Below the pieces are notes generated by a model, which saw only the letters and a program-made list of their open reading frames with translations, was not told the origin of the DNA and did no database searches. Made by a program: the position numbers and the translations under genes. A stretch of DNA of 64,000 bases from Calliopsis andreniformis (taxonomy: Eukaryota > Arthropoda > Insecta > Hymenoptera > Andrenidae): assembly GCF_051401765.1 (NCBI RefSeq), contig NW_027480506.1, positions 496,001-560,000 on the forward strand, read 5' to 3'. Every line of letters begins with the position of its first letter. Within the stretch, counting starts at the first letter, position 1. This document shows positions 51,661-62,873 of the stretch, one piece after another.

Positions 51661-52816
51661 GGATTGAGGATTCAGAATTGAGGTTTGAGGACTGAGGATT
51701 GAGGATTGGAGAATGAGGATTGAAGATTGAGGATTGAGGATTGAAGATTGCAGATTGAGTATTGAGGATTGAAGATTGCGGATTGAGGATTGAGGATTGA
51801 GGATTGAGGATTGAAGATTGAATATTGAGGATTGAAGACTGACGATTGAGGGTTGAGGATTGAGGATTGAGGATTGGAGATTGAGTATTGAGGATTGAAA
51901 ATTGAGGATTGAGGATTGAGTGTTAAGGATTGAGGATTGAAGAGTGAGGATTGAGGATTGAGGATTGAGGATTGAAGATTGCAAATTGAGTATAGAGGAT
52001 TGAAGATTGAGGATTGAGGATTGAAGATTGAGGATTGGGTATTGAGGATTGAAGAATGAGGATTGAGGATTGAGGATTGAGGATTGAGGATTGAGGATTG
52101 AAGACTGAGTATTGAGGATTGAAGATTGAGGAATGAGGAGTGAGTATTGAAGATTGAGGATTTGGGACTGAGGATTGAAGATTGAGGATTGAGGATTGAG
52201 GATTGAGGATTGAGGATTGAGGATTGAGGATTGAAGATTGAGTATTGAGGATTGAAGATTGACGATTGAGGACTGAGGATTGAGGATTGAGGATTGAGGA
52301 TTGAGGATGGAGGATTGAAGATTGAGTATTGGGTATTGAAGATTGAGGATTGTGGATTGAGGATTGAGGATTGAGGATTGAAGATTGCGTACTGAGGGTT
52401 AAAGATTAAGATTGAGGATTGAGGATCGAGGATTGAGGAATGAGGATTGAGGATTGAAGATTGAGGATTGCGTATTCAGGATAGAACATTGAGGATTGAG
52501 GATTGAGTATTGAGGATTGAGGATTGAGGATTGAAGATTGAATATTGATGATTGAAGATTGAGGATCGAGGATTGAGTGTTGTGGATTGAGGACGAGGAC
52601 TGAGGGTAGAGTATTGATGTTTGAGGTCTGAGGATTGAGGATTGAGGATTGAGAATTGAGGATTGAGGATTAAGGATTGAAGATTGAGGATTGGGTGTTG
52701 AGGATTGAAGAATGAAGATTGAGGATTGAGGATTGTGCATTGAGGATTGAAGAATGAGGATTGAGGATTGAGGACTGAGGATTGAGGATTGAAGACTGAG
52801 TGTTGAGGGTTGAGTG

Positions 52817-53275
52817 ATGAGAATTGATGTTTGTGGATAGAGATTTGAAGATTGCAGGTTGAGTATTGAGTATTGGAAACTGTGAAATCATGGTATTCTA
52901 TTGAGGATTGAGGATGGACCACTGATTGTTGAGGACTGAGGGCTGAAGATTGAGGATTCAGGATTGAGGGTTCAGGATTGATGTTTGAGGACTGAGGATT
53001 GAAGATTGGGGATTGAGGATTGAGGATTGAGGATTGATGATTGAGGATTGAAGATTGAATATTGATGATTAAAGATTGAGGGTTGAGGAATCAGTGTTGA
53101 ACATTGAGTACTGAGTGTTGAGGGTTGAGTGATGAGAATTTATGTTTCTGGATAGAGATTTGAAGATTGCACATTGAGTATTGAGTATTGAAAACTGTAA
53201 ATTGAGGATATTCTATTCAGGATTGAGGATTGGCAACTGAATGTTGAGGACTGAGGGCTGAAGATTGAGGATTCA
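52817..53275 (+). repeat. A-B box pair
   Basis: A at 52894 (preceded by TTGGAAACTG rather than TTGAAAACTG), B at 53209; spacing 315. Confidence 0.88.
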
Positions 53276-56163
53276 GTATTGAGGATTCAGAATTGAGGTT
53301 TGAGGACTGAGGATTGAGGCTTGAAGATTGAGTATTGAGGATTGAAGATTGAGGATTGAGGATCGAGGATTGAGGATTGAGGATGAGGGCTGAGGGTTGA
53401 GGATTGAGGCTTGAGGACTAAGGACAGAGGATTGAGGATTGAGAATTGAGGATTGAGGATTGAGGATTGAAGATTGAGGATTGGGTATTGAGGATCGAAG
53501 AATGAGGATTGAGGATTGAGGATTGAGGATTGAGGATTGAATATTGAGGATTGAGGATTGAGGATTGAAGATTGAGCATTGAGGATTGAGTATTGAGTAT
53601 TGAAGATTGACGATTGAGGATTGAGGATTGAGGATTGAGGATTGAGGATTGAGGATGAAGGATTGAAGATTGAGTATTGGGTATTGAAGATTGAGGATTG
53701 TGGATTGAGGATTGAGGATTGAGGATTGAAGATTGCGTACTGAGGGTTAAAGATTAAGATTGAGGATTGAGGATTGAGGATTGAAGATTGAGGGTCGTGG
53801 ATTGAGGACGAGGACTGGGGGTTGAGTATTGATGTTTGAAGTCTGAGGATTCAGGATTGAGGATTGAGAATTGAGGATTGTGGGTTGAGGATTGAAGATT
53901 GAGGATTCGGTATTGAGGATTGAAGAATGAGGATTGAGGAGTGAGGACTGAGGATTGAGGATAGCAGATTGAGTACTGAGGATTGAAGATTGAGGACTGA
54001 GGATTGAGGATTGAGGACTGACGATTGAGAATGGAGGGTTGAGGATTGAGGATTGAAGATTGAGTATTGGGTGTTGAGGATTGAAAAATGAGGATTGAGG
54101 ATTGAGGACTGAGGATTGAGGATTGAAGATTGAGAATTGAGGATTGAAGATTGAGGATTGAGGATTGAGGATTGAGGATTGAGGATTGAGGATTGAGGAT
54201 TGCGGATAGAAGATTGAGGATTGGGTATTGCGGATTGAACATTGAGGATTGAGGATTGAGGACTGAGGATTGAGGATTGAGGATTGAGAATTGAGTATTG
54301 AGGATTGAGGATTGAAGATTGAGGATTGGGTATTGAGGATTGAAGAATGAGGATTGAGGATTGAGGATTGAGGATTGAGAATAGAGGATTGAGGATTGAA
54401 GACTGAGTATTGAGGATTGAAGATTGAGGATTGAGGAGTGAGTATTGAAGATTGAGTATTTGGGACTGAGGATTGAAGATTGAGGATTGAGGATTGAGGA
54501 TTGAGGATTGAGGATTGACGATTGAAGATTGAAGATTGAGGATTGGATATTGAGTATTGAAGAATGAAGATTGAGGATTGAGGATTGAGGATTGAGGATT
54601 GAAGATTGAGTACTGAGGATTGAAGATTAAGGTTGAGGATTGAGGATTGAGGATTGAGGATTGAGGATTGAGGATTGAGGATTGAGGATTGAGGATTGAA
54701 GATTGAGTATCGAGGATTGAAGGTTGAGGATTGAGGATTGAGGATTGATTATTGAGGATTGAGGATTGAGGATTGAGGATTGAGGATTGAAGATTGAGGA
54801 TTGGGTATTGAGGATTGAAGATTGAGGATTGAGTATTGAGTATTGAGGATTGAGGATTGAAGATTGGGTATTGAGGATTGAAGATTGACGATTGAGGATT
54901 GAGGATTGAGTATTGAGGATTGAGTATTGACGATTGAGTATTGAGGATTGAAGATTGACGATTGAGGATTGAGGATTGAGGATTGAGGATTGAGGATTGA
55001 AGATTGAGTATTGAGTATTGAAGATTGAGGATTGAGGATTGAGGATTGAGGATTGAGGATTGAAGATTGCGTACTGAGGATTGAAGATTAAGATTGAGGA
55101 TTGAGGATTGAGGATTGATGATTGAGGATTGGGGATTGAAGATTGAGGATTGCGTATTGAGGATTGAAGATTGAGGATTGAGGATTGAGGATTGAGGATT
55201 GAGGATTGAAGATTGAGTACTGAGGATTGAAGATTAAGATTGAGGATTGAGGATTGAGGATTGAGGATTGAGGATTGAAGATTGAGTATTGAGGATTGAA
55301 GATTGAGGATTGAGGATTGAGGATTGAGGATTGAGGATTGAGTATTGAGGATTGAGGATTGAAGGTTGAGGATTGGGTATTGAGGATTGAAGAATGAGTA
55401 TTGAGGATTGAGGATTGAGGATTGAAGATTGAGTATTGAGGATTGTAGATTGAGGATTGAGGATTGAGGATTGAGGTTTGAGGATTGAAGATTGAGGATT
55501 GAGTATTGAGGATTGAGGATTGACGATTGAAGATTGAGAATTGGGTATTGAGGATTGAAGAATGAGGATTGAGTATTGAGTATTGAGGATTGAGTATTGA
55601 CGATTGAGTATTGAGGATTGAAGATTGACGATTGAGGATTGAGGATTGAGGATTGAGGATTGAGGATTGAGGATTGAGGATTGCAGATTGAGTATTGAGT
55701 ATTGAAGATTGAGGATTGAGGATTGAGGATTGAGGATTGAGGATTGAAGAATGAGGGTTGAGGATTGACGATTGAGGATTGAAGATTGCAAATTGAGTAT
55801 TGAGGATTGAAGATTGAGGATTGAGGATTGAGGATTGAGGCCTGAGGATTGAAGATTGAGTATGGAGGATTGAAGACTGACGATTGAGGATTGAGGATGG
55901 AGGATTGAATATTGAATATTGAGGATTGAAGATTGAGGATTGAAAACTGAGGATTGAGGATTGAGGATTGAGGATTGAGGATTGAGGATTGAGGATTGAG
56001 GATTGAGGATTGGAGAATGAGGACTGGGGATTGAGAATTGAGGATTGAGGATTGAGGATTGAGTATTGTGGATTGAGTATTGAAGATTCAGTATTGAGGA
56101 TTGAAGATTGAGAATTGAAGATTGAGGATTGAACACTGAGGACTGAGAGTTCAGGGTTGAGTG

Positions 56164-56657
56164 ATGAGAATTGATGTTTGTGGATAGAGATTTGAATATT
56201 GCAGATTGAGTATTGAGTAATGAAAACTGTGAATTCAGGATATTCTATTGCGGATTGAGGATTGACAACTGATTGTTGAGGACTGAGGGCTGAAGATTGA
56301 GGATGCAGAATTGAGGATTCAGAATTGAGGTTTGAGGACTGAGGATTGAGGTTTGAAGATTGAGTATTGAGGATTGAAGATTGAGGATTGGGGATTGAGG
56401 ATTGAGGATTGAGGATTGAGGATTGAGGATTGAAGGTTCAGTATTGTGGATTGAAGATTGAGAATTGAGGATTGAGGATTGAACATTGAGGTCTGAGCGC
56501 TCAGGGTCGAGTGATGAGAATTGATGTTTGTGGATAGAGATTTGAAGATTGCAGATTGAGTATTGAGTATTGAAAACTGTGAATTGAGGATATTCTATTG
56601 GGGATTGAGGATTGATAACTGATTGTTGAGTACTGAGGGCTGAAGATTGAGGATGCA
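56164..56657 (+). repeat. C-D box pair
   Basis: C at 56241, D at 56591; spacing 350. Palindrome at 56493-56504. Confidence 0.87.
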
Positions 56658-57241
56658 GGATTGAGGATTCAGAATTTAGGTTTGAGGACTGAGGATTGAG
56701 GATTGGAGAATGAGGATTGAAGATTGAGGATTGAGGATTGTAGATTGCAGATTGAGTATTGACGATTGAAGATTATGGATTGAGGATTGAGGATTGAGGA
56801 TTGAGGATTGAGGATTGAGGATTGAAGAATGAGGATTGAGGATTGAGGATTGAGGATTGAAGATTGCAAATTGAGTATTGAGGATTGAAGATTGAGGATT
56901 GAGGATTGAGGATTGAGGCCTGAGGATTGAAGATTGAGTATGGAGGATTGAAGACTGACGATTGAGGATTGAGGATGGAGGATTGAATTTTGAATATTGA
57001 GGATTGAAGATTGAGGATTGAAAATTGAGGATTGAGAATTGAGGATTGAGGATTGAGGATTGAGGATTGAGGATTGAGGATTGAGGATTGGAGAATGAGG
57101 ACTGGGGATTGAGAATTGAGGATTGAGGATTGAGGATTGAGTATTGGGGATTGAGTATTGAAGATTCAGTATTGAGGATTGAAGATTGAGAATTGAAGAT
57201 TGAGGATTGAACACTGAGGACTGAGAGTTCAGGGTTGAGTG

Positions 57242-57735
57242 ATGAGAATTGATGTTTGCGGATAGAGATTTGAATATTGCAGATTGAGTATTGAGTATTG
57301 AAAACTGTGAATTGAGGATATTCTATTGCGGATTGAGGATTGACAACTGATTGTTGAGGACTGAGGGCTGAAGTTTGAGGATGCAGAATTGAGGATTCAG
57401 AATTGAGGTTTGAGGACTGAGGATTGAGGTTTGAAGATTGAGTATTGAGGATTGAAGATTGATGATTGAGGATTGAGGATTGAGGATTGAGGATTGAGGA
57501 TTGAGGATTGAAGGTTCAGTATTGTGGATTGAAGATTGAGAATTGAGGATTGAGGATTGAACATTGAGGTCTGAGCGCTCAGGGTCGAGTGATGAGAATT
57601 GATGTTTGTGGATAGAGATTTGAAGATTGCAGATTGAGTATTGAGTATTGAAAACTGTGAATTGAGGATATTCTATTGGGGATTGAGGATTGATAACTGA
57701 TTGTTTAGTACTGAGGGCTGAAGATTGAGGATGCA
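57242..57735 (+). repeat. C-D box pair
   Basis: C at 57319, D at 57669; spacing 350. Palindrome at 57571-57582. C right half has GAAGTTTGAGG. Confidence 0.87.
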
Positions 57736-58375
57736 GGATTGAGGATTCAGAATTGAGGTTTGAGGACTGAGGATTGAGGATTGGAGAATGAGGATTGAAG
57801 ATTGAGGATTGAGGATTGAAGATTGCAGATTGAGTATTGAGGATTGAAGATTGCGGATTGAGGATTGAGGATTGAGGATTGAGGATTGAAGATTGAATAT
57901 TGAGGATTGAATACTGACGATTGAGGGTTGAGGATTGAGGATTGAGGATTGAAGATTGAGTATTGAGGATTGAAAATTGAGGATTGAGGATTGAGGATTG
58001 AGGATTGAGGATTGAAGAATGAGGATTGAGGACTGAGGATTGAGGATTGAAGATTGCAAATTGAGTATTGAGGATTGAAGATTGAGGATTGAGGATTGAG
58101 GATTGAGGCCTGAGTATTGAAGATTGAGTATTGAGGATTGAAGACTGACGATTGAGGATTGAGGATGGAGGATTGAATATTGAATATTGAGGATTGAAGA
58201 TTGAGGATTGAAAATTGAGGATTGAGGATTGAGGATTGAGGATTGAGGATTGAGGATTGAGGATTGAGGATTGAGGATGGGTGCATGAGGACTGGGGATT
58301 GAGAATTGATGATTGAGGATTGAAGAATGAAGATTGTGGATTGGGTATTGAGGATTGAAGAATGAGGATTGAGGA

Positions 58376-58442
58376 TATTCTATTGCGGATTGAGGATTGA
58401 CAACTGATTGTTGAGGACTGAGGGCTGAAGATTGAGGATGCA
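58376..58442 (+). repeat. Half C box
   Basis: TATTCTATTGCGG with ordinary left flank; the next A box is only 768 bp away, so about 530 bp of the usual 1,300-bp gap is missing. Confidence 0.8.
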
Positions 58443-59066
58443 GGATTGAGGATTCAGAATTGAGGTTTGAGGACTGAGGATTGAGGATTGGAGAATGAGG
58501 ATTGAAGATTGAGGATTGAGGACTGAGGATTGAGGATTGAGGATTGAGGATTGAGGATGGAGGATTGAAGACTGAGTATTGGGTATTGAAGATTGAGGAT
58601 TGTGGATTGAGGATTGAGGATTGAGGATTGAAGATTGCGTACTGAGGGTTAAAGATTAAGATTGAGGATTGAGGATCGAGGATTGAGGAATGAGGATTGA
58701 GGATTGAAGATTGAGGATTGCGTATTCAGGATAGAACATTGAGGATTGAGGATTGAGTATTGAGGATTGAGGATTGAGGATTGAAGATTGAATATTGATG
58801 ATTGAAGATTGAGGATCGAGGATTGAGTGTTGTGGATTGAGGACGAGGACTGAGGGTAGAGTATTGATGTTTGAGGTCTGAGGATTGAGGATTGAGGATT
58901 GAGAATTGAGGATTGGGGATTGAGGATTGAAGATTGAGGATTGGGTGTTGAGGATTGAAGAATGAAGATTGAGGATTGAGGATTGTGCATTGAGCATTGA
59001 AGAATGAGGATTGAGGATTGAGGACTGAGGATTGAGGATTGAAGACTGAGTGTTGAGGGTTGAGTG

Positions 59067-59525
59067 ATGAGAATTGATGTTTGTGGATAGAGATTTGAAG
59101 ATTGCAGGTTGAGTATTGAGTATTGAAAACTGTGAAATCATGGTATTCTATTGAGGATTGAGGATGGACCACTGATTGTTGAGGACTGAGGGCTGAAAAT
59201 TGAGGATTCAGGATTGAGGATTCAGGATTGAGGTTTGAGGACTGAGGATTGAGGATTGGGGATTGAGGATTGAGGATTGAGGATTGATGATTGAGGATTG
59301 AAGATTGAATATTGATGATTAAAGATTGAGGGTTGAGGAATCAGGGTTGAACATTGAGTACTGAGTGTTGAGGGTTGAGTGATGAGAATTTATGTTTCTG
59401 GATAGAGATTTGAAGATTGCACATTGAGTATTGAGTATTGAAAACTGTAAATTGAGGATATTCTATTCAGGATTGAGGATTGACAACTGAATGTTGAGGA
59501 CTGAGGGCTGAAGATTGAGGATTCA
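59067..59525 (+). repeat. A-B box pair
   Basis: A at 59144, B at 59459; spacing 315. Right half of A has GGGCTGAAAATTG. Confidence 0.88.
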
Positions 59526-62491
59526 GTATTGAGGATTCAGAATTGAGGTTTGAGGACTGAGGATTGAGAATTGAAGATTGAGTATTGAGGATTGAAGATT
59601 GAGGATTGAAGATCGAGGATTGAGGATTGAGGATGAGGGCTGAGGGTTGAGGATTGAGGCTTGAGGACTAAGGACAGAGGATTGAGGATTGAGAATTGAG
59701 GATTGAGGATTGAGGATTGAAGATTGAGGATTGGGTATTGAGGATCGAAGAATGAGGATTGAGGATTGAGGATTGAGGATTGAGGATTGAATATTGAGGA
59801 TTGAGGATTGAGGATTGAAGATTGAGGATTGAGGATTGAGTATTGAGTATTGAAGGTTGACGATTGAGGATTGAGGATTGAGGATTGAGGATTGAGGATT
59901 GAGGATGGAGGATTGAAGATTGAGTATTGGGTATTGAAGATTGAGGATTGTGGATTGAGGATTGAGGATTGAGGATTGAAGATTGCGTACTGAGGGTTAA
60001 AGATTAGGATTGAGGATTGAGGATTGAGGATTGAGGATTGAGGGTCGTGGATTGAGGACGAGGACTGGGGGTTGAGTATTGATGTTTGAAGTCTGAGGAT
60101 TCAGGATTGAGGATTGAGTATTGAGGATTGTGGGTTGAGGATTGAAGATTGAGGATTCGGTATTGAGGATTGAAGAATGAGGATTGAGGAGTGCGGACTG
60201 AGGATTGAGGATAGCAGATTGAGTATTGAGGATTGAAGATTGAGGACTGAGGATTGAGGATTGAGGATTGACGATTGAGAATGGAGGGTTGAGGATTGAG
60301 GATTGAAGATTGAGTATTGGGTGTTGAGGATTGAAAAATGAGGATTGAGGATTGAGGATTGAGGATTGAGGATTGAAGATTGAGAATTGAGGATTGAAGA
60401 TTGAGGATTGAGGATTGAGGATTGAGTATTGAGGATTGAGGATTGAGGATTGCGGATAGAAGATTGAGGATTGGGTATTGCGGATTGAACATTGAGGATT
60501 GAGGATTGAGGACTGAGGATTGAGGATTGAGGATTGAGAATTGAGGATTGAGGATTGAGGATTGAAGATTGAGGATTGGGTATTGAGGATTGAAGAATGA
60601 GGATTGAGGATTGAGGATTGAGGATTGAGGATTGACGATTGAGGATTGAGGATTGAAGAATGAGGATTGAGGATTGAGGATTGAGGATTGAGGATTGAGG
60701 ATTGAAGATTGAATATTGAGGATTGAATACTGACGATTGAGGGTTGAGGATTGAGGATTGAGGATTGAAGATTGAGTATTGAGGATTGAAAATTGAGGAT
60801 TGAGGATTGAGGATTGAGGATTGAGGATTGAAGAATGAGGATTGAGGACTGAGGATTGAGGATTGAAGATTGCAAATTGAGTATTGAGGATTGAAGATTG
60901 AGGATTGAGGATTGAGGATTGAGGCCTGAGTATTGAAGATTGAGTATTGAGGATTGAAGACTGACGATTGAGGATTGAGGATGGAGGATTGAATATTGAA
61001 TATTGAGGATTGAAGATTGAGGATTGAAAATTGAGGATTGAGGATTGAGGATTGAGGATTGAGGATTGAGGATTGAGGATTGAGGATTGAGGATGGGAGC
61101 ATGAGGACTGGGGATTGAGAATTGATGATTGAGGATTGAAGAATGAAGATTGTGGATTGGGTATTGAGGATTGAAGAATGAGGATTGAGGATATTCTATT
61201 GCGGATTGAGGATTGACAACTGATTGTTGAGGACTGAGGGCTGAAGATTGAGGATGCAGGATTGAGGATTCAGAATTGAGGTTTGAGGACTGAGGATTGA
61301 GGATTGGAGAATGAGGATTGAAGATTGAGGATTGAGGATTGAAGATTGCAGATTGAGTATTGAGGATTGAAGATTGCGGATTGAGGATTGAGGATTGAGG
61401 ATTGAGGATTGAAGATTGAATATTGAGGATTGAAGACTGACGATTGAGTGTTGAGGATTGAGGATTGAGGATTGGAGATTGAGTATTGAGGATTGAAAAT
61501 TGAGGATTGAGGATTGAGTGTTAAGGATTGAGGATTGAAGAATGAGGATTGAGGATTGAGGATTGAGGATTGAAGATTGCAAATTGAGTATAGAGGATTG
61601 AAGATTGAGGATTGAGGATTGAAGATTGAGGATTGGGTATTGAGGATTGAAGAATGAGGATTGAGGATTGAGGATTGAGGATTGAGGATTGAGGATTGAA
61701 GACTGAGTATTGAGGATTGAAGATTGAGGAATGAGGAGTGAGTATTGAAGATTGAGGATTTGGGACTGAGGATTGAAGATTGAGGATTGAGGATTGAGGA
61801 TTGAGGATTGAGGATTGAGGATTGAGGATTGAAGATTGAGTATTGAGGATTGAAGATTGACGATTGAGGACTGAGGATTGAGGATTGAGGATTGAGGATT
61901 GAGGATGGAGGATTGAAGACTGAGTATTGGGTATTGAAGATTGAGGATTGTGGATTGAGGATTGAGGATTGAGGATTGAAGATTGCGTACTGAGGGTTAA
62001 AGATTAAGATTGAGGATTGAGGATCGAGGATTGAGGAATGAGGATTGAGGATTGAAGATTGAGGATTGCGTATTCAGGATAGAACATTGAGGATTGAGGA
62101 TTGAGTATTGAGGATTGTGGATTGAGGATTGAAGATTGAATATTGATGATTGAAGATTGAGGATCGAGGATTGAGTGTTGTGGATTGAGGACGAGGACTG
62201 AGGGTAGAGTATTGATGTTTGAGGTCTGAGGATTGAGGATTGAGGATTGAGAATTGAGGATTGGGGATTGAGGATTGAAGATTGAGGATTGGGTGTTGAG
62301 GATTGAAGAATGAAGATTGAGGATTGAGGATTGTGCATTGAGCATTGAAGAATGAGGATTGAGGATTGAGGACTGAGGATTGAGGATTGAAGACTGAGTG
62401 TTGAGGGTTGAGTGATGAGAATTGATGTTTGTGGATAGAGATTTGAAGATTGCAGGTTGAGTATTGAGTATTGAAAACTGTGAAATCATGG
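59144..62491 (+). repeat. A-to-A interval 16 (3,348 bp)
   Basis: An A-B pair and post-B words are followed near 60,630 by a switch into C/D-type heptads (GAGGCCTGAG near 60923), half C at 61192 and pre-A words. Variants such as GTGCATTGAGCATTGAAG (58984 and 62332) and GGCTGAAAATTGAGG (59192 and 62540) are shared between the two ends of this interval at a step of 3,348 bp. Confidence 0.85.
61192..61258 (+). repeat. Half C box
   Basis: TATTCTATTGCGG with ordinary left flank; the next A box is 1,300 bp downstream, as after 51594. Confidence 0.8.
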
Positions 62492-62873
62492 TATTCTATT
62501 GAGGATTGAGGATGGACCACTGTTTGTTGAGGACTGAGGGCTGAAAATTGAGGATTCAGGATTGAGGATTCAGGATTGAGGTTTGAGGACTGAGGATTGA
62601 GGATTGGGGATTGAGGATTGAGGATTGAGGATTGATGATTGAGGATTGAAGATTGAATATTGATGATTAAAGATTGAGGGTTGAGGAATCAGGGTTGAAC
62701 ATTGAGTACTGAGTGTTGAGGGTTGAGTGATGAGAATTTATGTTTCTGGATAGAGATTTGAAGATTGCACATTGAGTATTGAGTATTGAAAACTGTAAAT
62801 TGAGGATATTCTATTCAGGATTGAGGATTGACAACTGAATGTTGAGGACTGAGGGCTGAAGATTGAGGATTCA
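62415..62873 (+). repeat. A-B box pair
   Basis: A at 62492, B at 62807; spacing 315. Shares GGGCTGAAAATTG with the pair 3,348 bp upstream. Confidence 0.88.

Larger units (their letters stand above)
47737..52893 (+). repeat. A-to-A interval 14 (5,157 bp), second C/D-rich block
   Basis: An unpaired A box is followed by half C at 48381, C-D at 48710/49060, C-D at 49788/50138, a lone D at 50887 and half C at 51594. Pre-A words lead to the A box at 52894. The positions 48710, 49060, 49788 and 50138 are each exactly 10,913 bp after their counterparts in interval 11. Confidence 0.87.
56164..58442 (+). repeat. C/D double block, locus 3 (1,078-bp unit)
   Basis: C 56241, D 56591, C 57319, D 57669, half C 58376. 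Same 350/728/1,078 steps; all four C/D positions are exactly 7,531 bp after locus 2. Confidence 0.88.
52894..59143 (+). repeat. A-to-A interval 15 (6,250 bp, longest)
   Basis: This combines both module types. An intact A-B pair and about 2.6 kb of A/B-type heptads (GGACTAAGGACAGAGG near 53415, GGACGAGGACTGGGGG near 53805) come first. The third C/D block follows (C-D 56241/56591, C-D 57319/57669, half C 58376), offset 7,531 bp from the second block. It ends with pre-A words from about 58,515. Confidence 0.86.
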
